64,000 nt of DNA from Aeoliella straminimaris. GTDB lineage: Bacteria; Planctomycetota; Planctomycetia; Pirellulales; Lacipirellulaceae. The DNA lies in NCBI RefSeq assembly GCF_024054565.1, contig NZ_JAMXLR010000092.1:124001-188000 (forward strand), in the 5' to 3' direction. The notes beneath the pieces were generated by a model. It did no database searches. It saw only the letters and a list, made by a program, of their open reading frames with translations, and was not told where the DNA came from. A program made the position numbers and the translations under genes. Shown here piece by piece: positions 22,601-29,723 of the stretch. Every line of letters begins with the position of its first letter. The stretch's first letter is position 1.

Positions 22601-23300
22601 GAAACCGCGTTCCCGAGTCAGGATTGTAGCTAAACGACGAGGCAACGGTGATGGTGCCGGTTGCACCATCGAAATCGATGATGCGTTTCGATTCAAGCGA
22701 CCAGTTGGCGGTTTGCGCATGAACAAAAGCGCCGTCCCAGTAGTCATCCGGCAGGCCGACCAGTGAGTTGTCCCGAATGGTGGTTAGCGAATCGCCGTCG
22801 GTCTTGGCCCATTCGTCCTTGTTGAGTTCGTCGACGTTACTGCCCTGGTCGGACCAGTGAGCCTCGTTCATCAAAACGCCATCGACAAACAGAGTCATTC
22901 CGTTGCGCCCCCGCACGGAGGAGTCGAACGTCGCCTTGTAGATGTTGCCCGAATGCTGTGTCCATCCCGTGAGCGGCTCGGTGGTCGTGATCAGCACCTC
23001 TTCACCCTGATGCGCTTCGAACACGATGGGGGCGTCCTCGGTGCCGGACCTGAGCAACTCGACCTGTTCTCGATAGACCCCTGCGCGGATTGAGACCGTA
23101 TCGCCAGGCTGAGCAAACGCTATGGCGCGGGAGATGGTCGCGAATGGCTGCCCGATAGATCCAACAGACTGCAGATCATCGCCGCCATCGTCATCGACGT
23201 AGAAGGTAGTCAGCAGGTGGCGGGCCTCCAGCGACTCGAATCTCAAACGTGTGGGATGTGACATTCCCCTGTTCCGCCTCAATCCAAGTTGTTTGCTCAT
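19641..23300 (-). CDS. Right-handed beta-helix protein with CBM6-like module and dockerin
   Basis: About 1219 residues from the ATG at 23300; an upstream start at 23351 is possible. The N-terminus carries the planctomycete surface motif FESLEARHLL before the mature part. Residues 30-620 are a DUF1565-type right-handed parallel beta helix (YVDDDGGDD, GQPFATISRAIAFAQPGDTV, then repeated N-x-I/N-N turns such as NNIIRDNEFEHV), the fold of many polysaccharide lyases and epimerases. A CBM6-like module follows (GDIDAGEWVRFDNVDF, TGVHDLYVIFVDGG). A two-EF-hand dockerin-like module (DYNGDGTVDLADYTTWRNRL) is followed by an extra tail of about 120 residues. It is predicted to bind and act on a polysaccharide at the cell surface; the catalytic residues cannot be assigned. 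Confidence 0.85.
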   Translation of the reverse strand: MSKQLGLRRNRGMSHPTRLRFESLEARHLLTTFYVDDDGGDDLQSVGSIGQPFATISRAIAFAQPGDTVSIRAGVYREQVELLRSGTEDAPIVFEAHQGEEVLITTTEPLTGWTQHSGNIYKATFDSSVRGRNGMTLFVDGVLMNEAHWSDQGSNVDELNKDEWAKTDGDSLTTIRDNSLVGLPDDYWDGAFVHAQTANWSLESKRIIDFDGATGTITVASSFSYNPDSGTRFLIYDHLNALDAPGEWYFDDDANTLYFWALGGGDPDGYDVEVKIRDEAFDLNGHHYIEIKGIDFRGGDLDMDGSSNILLQGAHIMAPDRGFGPEGSGGARALIVTGNNNIIRDNEFEHVWTPTADVRGANNQIVNNYFHHIGYNNSNYAAARLDVASSGTLFSHNTITLVGRSAIGGAGGLRSVIEYNDISEVGRISDDVGALYFGNNSLGNMVVHHNVIHDNSNPEAWGIYFDNLSSDVAVHHNITYNVTRGGLANLSNSYILWFNNTHYGDSLGVTAFRNPNSPDIAAGSRFYNNILANIDSELTGAGDPAIATHNYFNVSASNFVNAGSRDFRLKSTSGAIDFGREIAGITDGFAGMAPDAGALELGETMWDYGHDFANPPYPVYEWQRVPCSNQIVNPGFEAGMAGWTIAAGAPNAIVGNAWNYRDDGLALFGNYALELAPGDRIEQTIAGLGPNTMYEVSAQARFAHDLQLEDYDASSGSFTTGTKRNESYLGDIDAGEWVRFDNVDFSSGSSLYDRIEIGTTQNSSLNVELRLDNPLRGTHLGTLNVPSRGEPWYMTREDIAAVTGVHDLYVIFVDGGGSNGKFDRIRLLDTNTSDRITLGALGYDHLGSGSSIEVGGAYWKSASDSFTFVTGSNATSATLLIENNSSTFKGYVDFVALTGAAYQAPQSTVLELVVDPTTGRTALRNGTSAPITFHAYTIFDSAPSLLPDDWFSLEDQGYDGQIWFETPSTTSQVTELSREGETTLAPGQLVYLGALADPTLVQNLTLQYYNFETSTQTTGAVLLVDPGVPLLPGDYNGDGTVDLADYTTWRNRLGASTESFQTADGNGDGAVDNADYRLWKRQFGASLPQPNISFTSETSIGQPVALQVDSDAQVKKAAAPPAPMVASTGLLGKLVVTGRTSAHHNNVRRAFHLQAADAALASDAAGSVLRYPLLHPCRKVTESSETTTALASIELPNRDVDQCEQLRDLAFGDWCLQGF

Positions 23301-23372
23301 GGTGGTCCCTGCTGGACCATCGGCGCCACCACCTTTGCAGAGCGAGCGCATTTATTTATGGCTCATGCCATG

Positions 23373-25538
23373 CTATCGAGATGGCTGGGCAGACGGAGGG
23401 TGTGCCGCGACGTCGGACGAATCCACCGGCCGTAGCCACATGGCTTGCCCGCCATTAGGCTGCAGATCGATGGTGAGCTCTGCATCGGAGTCGACTAGTT
23501 GCTCGTCGATGCGTACCCGCGTGGGGGTGTCGAGTTTGGGATCGTCGCTGTACACGCGGGCCTTGTAGCTGGTGGAGTCGGTCAGGAAGTCGAGGGGCAC
23601 TTCTAACTCTCGCTCAGTTCCCGAGTTCATGGCGCCGACGAACCAGTCTTGGCCGCTGCGGCGTGCGATGACCGCGTATTTACCGATTTCGCCACGAATG
23701 ACTCGCGTCTCGTCCCAGACCGTGGGGACCTGGGCGAAGAACTCGAGTTCGGGGGAGTCAACAATTCGGCTCCTCGAGGGCATTCCATCCGCTTCGGCCG
23801 CCAATGGCGTGTCGTACCAGTACATGAACTGCCACGGCGAGTAGGTGCAAACCGCCTTGGCCAGTTGATGCCCGTGCGACCACTTCGCGGTAACCCTGGA
23901 ATCGAAATAGCAGATCGTGTGATCGGCCGCCCCGGCCAGGTTTCTGGTGAACAAGGTGGTGATAGCCTGGCTGCTGGAAGGAGTGGCCTCGTCGCCTCGG
24001 ACGCCTTCCTGTGTCATCAGGTTGGGGTAAGTTCGCGAGAAACCGGTTGGACGGTATTCATCATGCACGTCGACCATCAACTGGTGCGCGGCCGCCTTCT
24101 TGACCGCTTCATGCAGCCAGCGAGTCCATCGTTGCGACTCCGTCTGCACGAACCCATACTTCACGCCAGCGATGCCCCACTTCTTGTAGAGCGGCAAGAT
24201 CTCATCCAGTTGACGTTCCAGGGCCCGACGATTGACGTACACGATGATGCCAATATCGCGCTGCTTCGCGTAGTCGATTACCCAGTGCAGGTCGAGCGGC
24301 CCACTCGAACGCTTCTCGTCGAGCGAAACCGTCGTGGCGTCGGAGTCGTCCGAGTACTCATGGCCATACCACCCTGCGTCGAACTCCACGAATTGGAAGT
24401 TGTGCTCGTGAGCAAAGTCGATACAAGCCTTGGCGCCAGCGGTGGTGAGGGTGATCTCGCGAATCACCTTCCCCGGCTTGATCCACGAAGTATCCTCGAT
24501 CGCACAGGGCGCGTTGAGGTTGAGTATCAGGTCGTTGTTTTCAAGCAGTTCGCCTACGCTGGCTCCCAGCATGACGACCCGCCAGGGAGTCTGCAGCTTA
24601 CCGTGGCTCTGCACACCGCCGCCAAGCTGACTGACCACACAGTGGGGATCTTGTTGGTCCCGTCGCAGCTGCATCGTGGCGTAGTCGACCAGCCCCGCCT
24701 CGGCGATGGCCGCGTAACAGCTGTCGTTCAGTTCAATCGTCAGCGGACGCTCAACCCGGCCACTTATCTGGCTGAGTCGTCGCTGGCGGTAACTGTCTTG
24801 GGCTCTCGTGGCGCACCAGGCGATGTGATCGCCTGTGAAGCGAAACTTGCTCGCTTCGGCAGAGATGCGGATGGGCTCGTCGGCGGCGGGCGCCTGTAAC
24901 GTTGCCTGATAGGCAACGCCGGCATCGTAGCAGCGAAATTCGATTCGCATGACGTGTCCCGTCGCCTTGTCGGTGAGCTGTGTGCGAATGGAATTGTAGT
25001 GGTCCCGCACGGTGCTGCGTTCGCCGTAGACAGGATTCCAAGTGCTGTCATGCGACTTGACTTCCGATACGTTCTGCAGTTGAACATGCTGGCCGATGGC
25101 GGAGCCATCTTCGCCTCGAAATGCGATCTCTGCGCCTTGCAGGACCGGCTGCCCAGCGAACGCGATGTTGTACTTGAGCTGCGACTTATCGCCCTGCTGC
25201 TCGACGTCGAATTCGAGTTGAATCTGGCCATTGGGTGACTGTAGTGACGCCGCATGTCCCGGCAGGCAACCGAGATCGCACCAGGCCAATAGAAGCAGGC
25301 AAAGCATGAGATAGTGAGTACTGCTGCTGGCAACCTTGTTCTGACGCGTCGCAACTCGACTCGCTGGTGCAGAATATTGTGAAAATGGCACTCGAATGTC
25401 CTTGAATCGCTGAGGTGTTGGTCTCTTCTCGCAACAGACGCCGTTAGGTCCGTGTCTACGAAAGGTTGAATAGTTGCAGCCCCAATTTGGCCTGCGGCTG
25501 GTGCAGGGGACGCAAATGGCGCCGAACAATAGCCTCAT
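23373..25538 (-). CDS. GH97 glycoside hydrolase, inverting-type signature
   Basis: Up to 721 residues. The ATG at 25538 overlaps the stop of the upstream gene by ATGA, which suggests translational coupling, but the first signal-peptide-like stretch begins at the ATG at 25307 (about 644 residues), the usual GH97 size, so that start is the alternative. Family motifs are clear: FRCYDAGVAYQ, the lid-forming WIKPGKV, FDAGWYG, GIAGVKYGF, DVHDEYRPTG and TQEGVRGDE. Where retaining GH97 enzymes have VKVDF with the nucleophilic aspartate, this protein has VKYGF with glycine, as in the inverting enzyme SusB, and it has the acidic HDEYRP motif. It is therefore probably an inverting alpha-glucosidase-type enzyme, exported. 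Confidence 0.88.
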   Translation of the reverse strand: MRLLFGAICVPCTSRRPNWGCNYSTFRRHGPNGVCCEKRPTPQRFKDIRVPFSQYSAPASRVATRQNKVASSSTHYLMLCLLLLAWCDLGCLPGHAASLQSPNGQIQLEFDVEQQGDKSQLKYNIAFAGQPVLQGAEIAFRGEDGSAIGQHVQLQNVSEVKSHDSTWNPVYGERSTVRDHYNSIRTQLTDKATGHVMRIEFRCYDAGVAYQATLQAPAADEPIRISAEASKFRFTGDHIAWCATRAQDSYRQRRLSQISGRVERPLTIELNDSCYAAIAEAGLVDYATMQLRRDQQDPHCVVSQLGGGVQSHGKLQTPWRVVMLGASVGELLENNDLILNLNAPCAIEDTSWIKPGKVIREITLTTAGAKACIDFAHEHNFQFVEFDAGWYGHEYSDDSDATTVSLDEKRSSGPLDLHWVIDYAKQRDIGIIVYVNRRALERQLDEILPLYKKWGIAGVKYGFVQTESQRWTRWLHEAVKKAAAHQLMVDVHDEYRPTGFSRTYPNLMTQEGVRGDEATPSSSQAITTLFTRNLAGAADHTICYFDSRVTAKWSHGHQLAKAVCTYSPWQFMYWYDTPLAAEADGMPSRSRIVDSPELEFFAQVPTVWDETRVIRGEIGKYAVIARRSGQDWFVGAMNSGTERELEVPLDFLTDSTSYKARVYSDDPKLDTPTRVRIDEQLVDSDAELTIDLQPNGGQAMWLRPVDSSDVAAHPPSAQPSR

Positions 25539-26014
25539 GGTAGGGTGAAGTCGATTTGATTTTGGCCACTGTTTACCGTGGCGGTCAATTCAGAAGTTTG
25601 GGCCGAGGCGTACTTTTCCGGCACCAGCCACTTGATGGTGACTTTACCAACAGGCACAGGCGAACCTCCCGCGATTTCCTCCTCGAGCGAGGTTGGAGCA
25701 GGGGGGGCTTTCGGTAGTTGGCGGGCTTCGATGGCAACCTTGTGGTCTCCGATCATGGCACCGTCCTTGGGGTCGAAGGTCGACAAGGTAAAAGTGCCGT
25801 CGGGTTGTATGGTGCCCGTGGCTGGCCGGCCTCCCGATGTAGGATAGAACGTCACGGTACCTTCGGCAACCTTGTTGCCTTCGAACGACACGGTACCTGA
25901 CACGGGGGCGACGTTGGAGTCGGGACCGCACCCCGCAACGGCCACGAAACAGCAGGCCACCAACAGGAGGGCAAACGAACGGTACAGAGAGCGTGGTTTA
26001 AGGAATGTCTTCAT
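25535..26014 (-). CDS. Small lipoprotein with Ig/transthyretin-like fold
   Basis: 159 residues. The lipobox VAGC puts the lipidated cysteine at residue 29 after a strong hydrophobic core. The mature part (VSGTVSFEGNKVAEGTVTFYP, then GTIQPDGTFTLSTF, then GDHKVAIEA) is the common planctomycete lipoprotein of carboxypeptidase-regulatory or transthyretin-like fold, function unknown. Its stop overlaps the start of the GH97 frame by four bases, and a DUF1559 gene lies upstream on the same strand, so the three genes are probably cotranscribed. This DUF1559-lipoprotein pairing is common in planctomycetes. Confidence 0.85.
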   Translation of the reverse strand: MKTFLKPRSLYRSFALLLVACCFVAVAGCGPDSNVAPVSGTVSFEGNKVAEGTVTFYPTSGGRPATGTIQPDGTFTLSTFDPKDGAMIGDHKVAIEARQLPKAPPAPTSLEEEIAGGSPVPVGKVTIKWLVPEKYASAQTSELTATVNSGQNQIDFTLP

Positions 26015-26081
26015 GGTTACTGGGCAATTCCGCCTGTCGGGTAACGCGATACTGCCGAACGGCAGCTGAAAGGGCGAGCGG

Positions 26082-27122
26082 CTACAGTTCTTCGGAGTTG
26101 ATCAGTTCAGCACCTGCATAACTCGACAAGTACTGGTACACGTTGTAGTCGATGCTCTCTTGTATGAAAGCAACATGTCCGTCCAGGAACACGAACTGAG
26201 CTCCCCCGGGGTGATCGCTACTGAAACAGACATCGTTGGATTGCTCCGGCTTGATTTGGGGATCCGTCAGATGCGAGTTGATCGGTTTGTAGGTGCTGAG
26301 CAGGAAGCGGCCAATCGAGTGCATCGAGTAGTTGCTCTTGAAGTTGGTATTGCAGCTGCCACCAAACCACCAGGCACCAGGCCCCCCTTCGTCGGTGCCA
26401 TATCCATCGCCGGCGCCGTAGCGGGTCGCACTGACCGATTCGCCCACGGCGAACGTCGACGACGTTCCATCCAGCACCCGGCGGAGTGGCACGATGACTC
26501 CCATGTTGAAGGGACCATTGGTAAACACCCGGCCGCGGAAATTCGTAGCCGTTGGCTGCCTCACGTCCTCTGGGGCGCGGGGATGCTGGGTGATGGAGGG
26601 ATCGCCCAGCCCTCCCACGACACCGGCGTAGTCGCGGCGCGGCAGGATTCCGGGCCACATGGTCGTGCTGGGACATACGTAAGTTTCGATGCGCGTGTTG
26701 CCAGCGTCATCGCCTGACTGGGCGGCGATGAGACCCCACGCACCGCCGTTGCCCTCGCGTGCATTCAGTCGTTGCTTGAGGATATCGGGAACCAGGCCTT
26801 CTTCCATGTAGTGCATGATGAGGATGAACATGGGAATGCCACGGCATTCGCCATTGTTGCCGCAATAGTCGGGCGTCTTGATTTGTGAACCTGGTGGAAG
26901 CTCCGACATGGCGGATTCGTAGTTGAGGATTCCCAACCCCATTTGCTTGAGGTTGTTGGAGCATTGGCTCCGTCGGGCAGCTTCTCGGGCCGCTTGGACC
27001 GCAGGTAGCAGCAGCGCGACGAGAATGCCGATGATGGCAATCACGACCAACAACTCGACCAAGGTGAAACCTGGCCGAATACTCTGCCGCATACGTGAAT
27101 GGGGAAGGTCTGGCATGGACAT
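26082..27122 (-). CDS. DUF1559 pseudopilin-like protein (copy 2)
   Basis: 346 residues from the ATG at 27122, which has AGGAG nine bases upstream; the GTG at 27155 is less likely. The prepilin-type helix PGFTLVELLVVIAIIGILVA is followed by the DUF1559 body with CSNNLKQMGLGILNYESA, CPSTTMWPG, DGTSSTFAVGES and the end motif HPGGAQFVFLDGHVAF. Predicted to be processed by a prepilin peptidase and exported. It is followed on the same strand by the small lipoprotein and GH97. Confidence 0.92.
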   Translation of the reverse strand: MSMPDLPHSRMRQSIRPGFTLVELLVVIAIIGILVALLLPAVQAAREAARRSQCSNNLKQMGLGILNYESAMSELPPGSQIKTPDYCGNNGECRGIPMFILIMHYMEEGLVPDILKQRLNAREGNGGAWGLIAAQSGDDAGNTRIETYVCPSTTMWPGILPRRDYAGVVGGLGDPSITQHPRAPEDVRQPTATNFRGRVFTNGPFNMGVIVPLRRVLDGTSSTFAVGESVSATRYGAGDGYGTDEGGPGAWWFGGSCNTNFKSNYSMHSIGRFLLSTYKPINSHLTDPQIKPEQSNDVCFSSDHPGGAQFVFLDGHVAFIQESIDYNVYQYLSSYAGAELINSEEL

Positions 27123-27185
27123 CCTATTCGCTCCTGGAAAACGGTGGACGGGCACGAATATGTGCGAACCGTCGGTGTGTAATTT

Positions 27186-27257
27186 CCGCCGCAGGAAGGT
27201 GGTCGCCTACCTGCGGCGGGACTGACCATGGTGGTGGCTGCCCACTCGCCACCATGG
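27186..27257. other. Two consecutive hairpins between a PEP-CTERM gene and a DUF1559 gene
   Basis: CCGCCGCAGG (27186-27195) pairs perfectly with CCTGCGGCGG (27210-27219). A second inverted repeat, CCATGGTGG with CCACCATGG, spans 27226-27257. Neither is followed by a T-run. They lie 44-115 bases after the stop of the minus-strand PEP-CTERM gene and may act as a terminator or as a barrier that protects transcript ends. Confidence 0.55.
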
Positions 27258-27300
27258 CCCAGTAGTTGGTTTGTGCTGTCAAAAATTGAGTGCGGGAAAG

Positions 27301-28425
27301 CTATCGGCGGCTTTGCAACATTCCGCCCGCTACCAGTGCGGCCAAGACGACGAGACCTGCCGTACCCGGTTCGGGCACCGCCTGGGATCCCGCTGCCAGG
27401 TTCGCCGGCGCCGCGCCGGTGCCAAAGTTGTCCTTCCACAGTTGGTAGTCCGAGGCCGTGACACCTCCGCCGTCGCCGTTGAAGTTCAGGCCCGATTCGT
27501 TGGCAGCGCCGAGGTTGTTGCGCCAGACGGTGTAGTCGGCCAGGTCGACGGTGCCATCGTTGTTGAAATCACCTGTCAGACCGGCATTCAGGTACTTCAC
27601 GAAGCCAACCTGCGACGATTGGCCCACTCCGGCCAGGATGAAGCTGAAACTCAGCATGTCGTTGGCGCCACCAATGGTTCCCAGGCTGAACGACTCGCCT
27701 GCATCGAGTGCGATCCCTGCGCCTGTGGGGTCGACTTCGCTGAGGTTGCTGCCATCGGGCGTAGTGGGGGGCTGGAACAGTGCGCCACCCGCCTCGTTTC
27801 GTAAGCCATCGAAGGTTCCCAGGTCGGTATTCAGAGTGCCTTCGGTGGACGACTCGATCAGGTAACCAGTGATGATCTGATCGAAGGGCGACTCGTTCTC
27901 GATGATGGCGGTCCCATCGGCCAGGTCGACCGTAATGCCAATGCTGTTGAATTGCTTCTCGCCGCTATAGACGACGCTACCTCCGAGCGTGGTATTGAGT
28001 TCCGTGTCGTAGTACAGCAGGCTCAGGTCTCCTGGTTCGATCTCCACCCCAAAACCTGCAGCCAGCATGGCCTGGGTTGGGTTGTAGGCTGCACCCAGGC
28101 TGTAGCTGACGGAGTTGTTGACGGGAGTGGAGCTCGTGAAGTCGGCGAGTAACTCCTCCACGCCATGCTCATCGGCGGCAGGTGGGGTGCCGGTTAGTTG
28201 CCAATTGGCGACGTCGTCCGCCAGTCCGTTGTAGGCAGCAGTGTCGATCGATCCGCTAATCGATCCGATGCGGTAACCACCCAAGTTCACGGTCCCTGCA
28301 TCGGTTCCCGTGAGCGTCATTTCCTTGGTTTCTCGGTCGATCTGGAGGACCAGGCTTTGTGCCCCGGCAGCTGAGGCCAGAACTGCCACCACCGCCATCG
28401 CCAGAGAGCTAGTTCTAATGTTCAT
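27301..28425 (-). CDS. PEP-CTERM protein with dockerin-like EF-hand module
   Basis: 374 residues. Signal peptide to about residue 22 (ASAAGAQ). The main part is a beta-rich domain without a recognised enzyme signature. Near residues 290-345 is a calcium-binding type I dockerin-like pair, GDFNNDGTVDLADYTVWRNN and FNGDGGGVTASDYQLWKDNF. The C-terminus is an exosortase signal: VPEPGTAGLVV, hydrophobic helix, then QSRR. Probably an extracellular or surface structural protein. It heads a run of three PEP-CTERM genes on this strand (27.3-31.8 kb). Confidence 0.85.
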   Translation of the reverse strand: MNIRTSSLAMAVVAVLASAAGAQSLVLQIDRETKEMTLTGTDAGTVNLGGYRIGSISGSIDTAAYNGLADDVANWQLTGTPPAADEHGVEELLADFTSSTPVNNSVSYSLGAAYNPTQAMLAAGFGVEIEPGDLSLLYYDTELNTTLGGSVVYSGEKQFNSIGITVDLADGTAIIENESPFDQIITGYLIESSTEGTLNTDLGTFDGLRNEAGGALFQPPTTPDGSNLSEVDPTGAGIALDAGESFSLGTIGGANDMLSFSFILAGVGQSSQVGFVKYLNAGLTGDFNNDGTVDLADYTVWRNNLGAANESGLNFNGDGGGVTASDYQLWKDNFGTGAAPANLAAGSQAVPEPGTAGLVVLAALVAGGMLQSRR

Positions 28426-28479
28426 GATGAATATCGCTTGCTATGAAAAAGCTGGTTGGAATTGAGCTGGACGATAAGG

Positions 28480-29667
28480 CTAATTGTGGTGAACGCTGGC
28501 CGCCGAAATTCTCCCGCGGCGTCGCCCCCAGAATGCCACCGCGACGGCGGCACCCACCAGCAGCACGCTCGAAGGCTCGGGGACCGAGAAACTCGCCAAG
28601 GCCTCGGCTCGCATTGCCGCAGGGGCGACCTCCAACCACTGCTGAAAGTCGTCGAGTTCGACTTTGCCGTTGCCTGTCAGATCGCCCAGGCTGCGGGCAT
28701 TGACGTTCTTGCCGAGGTTGTCGCGAATGATCTCAAAGTCGCTCAAAGAAACGCCACCGCCATCGACATCGCCGGTAACGATGGCCTCGGTCGCGATGCC
28801 GGACGCGTTGATGCCGCTGAGTCCGTTGTTGTAGAGAGTCTGCACCTGAGCGGTGGAGAGTGCGGAGTCGAAGATGGCAAAGTCGTCCAGCAGGCCTTCG
28901 AACTCCCGGCCGTTACAGCAGCTGTCTTCGCCGATCAGCCATGAGCCGCTGTCGACCATTTCAAAAACGTCGGTGTTGTCGTCTTCGGCCACCAGGGCAC
29001 CATCGATGTAAAGCCGTTGAGCGGGCGGTATGACCACGGCGTTTTCATCCACGTTTCCCCAGACCATAACCAGGTGATGCCATTGATTGCGACCGATGGA
29101 ATCGGCGGGCGAGTCGACGGCTTGTCCACTTACGCGTGCATCGATGTGGTCGCCCCCCTCCCAGTTCATGGCCCAGTTTTCGCCGTCATCCGGTCCGCTA
29201 CCGATATCGTCCGTCACTGTGCGACTGGTGAACACGCCTTTGTTGCTGGAGGAGACACTTTCGTCGACGTACATCCACGCCGACCAGGTGACCCCCACCC
29301 CTAGCACCGGATCGCCTTCGCCGAAGGGTGGGGTAGGAACAATGCCACTGATTTGCGGTACTGACTCAACCAAAAAGTACTGATTGGTGCCGCCACCAAG
29401 TCGTACGGCCGCGCCAATCTGTCCCGCGCCATACGACAGTCCGCTGGTGTCGAAGTTCATTTCGCCATCCAGGTCTTGCCACACGGCATCATTGCTGTTG
29501 ACGATGTCTTCGACGGTGGTCATCTCGTAGTTGTCGATGCCATCGTCGAATGTCCAGTGCGCCACCGGCGTTTGAGCCAAGGCTCGGGAACTGCCTAGCG
29601 TGCAGGCGAGGATAGCCAGCCCGCATTTCGCGATAGAGTAGCACTTGTGTGTAGCTATGGAATTCAT
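28480..29667 (-). CDS. LamG-domain PEP-CTERM protein with dockerin-like module
   Basis: 395 residues with a signal peptide to about residue 31 (cleavage near ALAQT). VAHWTFDDGIDNYE starts a LamG/concanavalin-A-like lectin domain that runs to about residue 280 and includes WHHLVMVWG, LYIDGALVAEDD and FEGLLDDFAIFDSALS. A degenerate dockerin-like EF-hand region follows (VTGDVDGGGVSLSDFEIIRD, DLTGNGKVELDDFQQWL). The PEP-CTERM signal VPEPSSVLLVGAAVA ends in WGRRRGR plus nine extra residues, longer than usual. It is likely to bind carbohydrate outside the cell. Confidence 0.88.
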   Translation of the reverse strand: MNSIATHKCYSIAKCGLAILACTLGSSRALAQTPVAHWTFDDGIDNYEMTTVEDIVNSNDAVWQDLDGEMNFDTSGLSYGAGQIGAAVRLGGGTNQYFLVESVPQISGIVPTPPFGEGDPVLGVGVTWSAWMYVDESVSSSNKGVFTSRTVTDDIGSGPDDGENWAMNWEGGDHIDARVSGQAVDSPADSIGRNQWHHLVMVWGNVDENAVVIPPAQRLYIDGALVAEDDNTDVFEMVDSGSWLIGEDSCCNGREFEGLLDDFAIFDSALSTAQVQTLYNNGLSGINASGIATEAIVTGDVDGGGVSLSDFEIIRDNLGKNVNARSLGDLTGNGKVELDDFQQWLEVAPAAMRAEALASFSVPEPSSVLLVGAAVAVAFWGRRRGRISAASVHHN

Positions 29668-29723
29668 GTTATTGAAGCTCGTTGCGAGGAGTGTTATCGA
29701 CCTGCGTTACGGGATGGTCAGTT

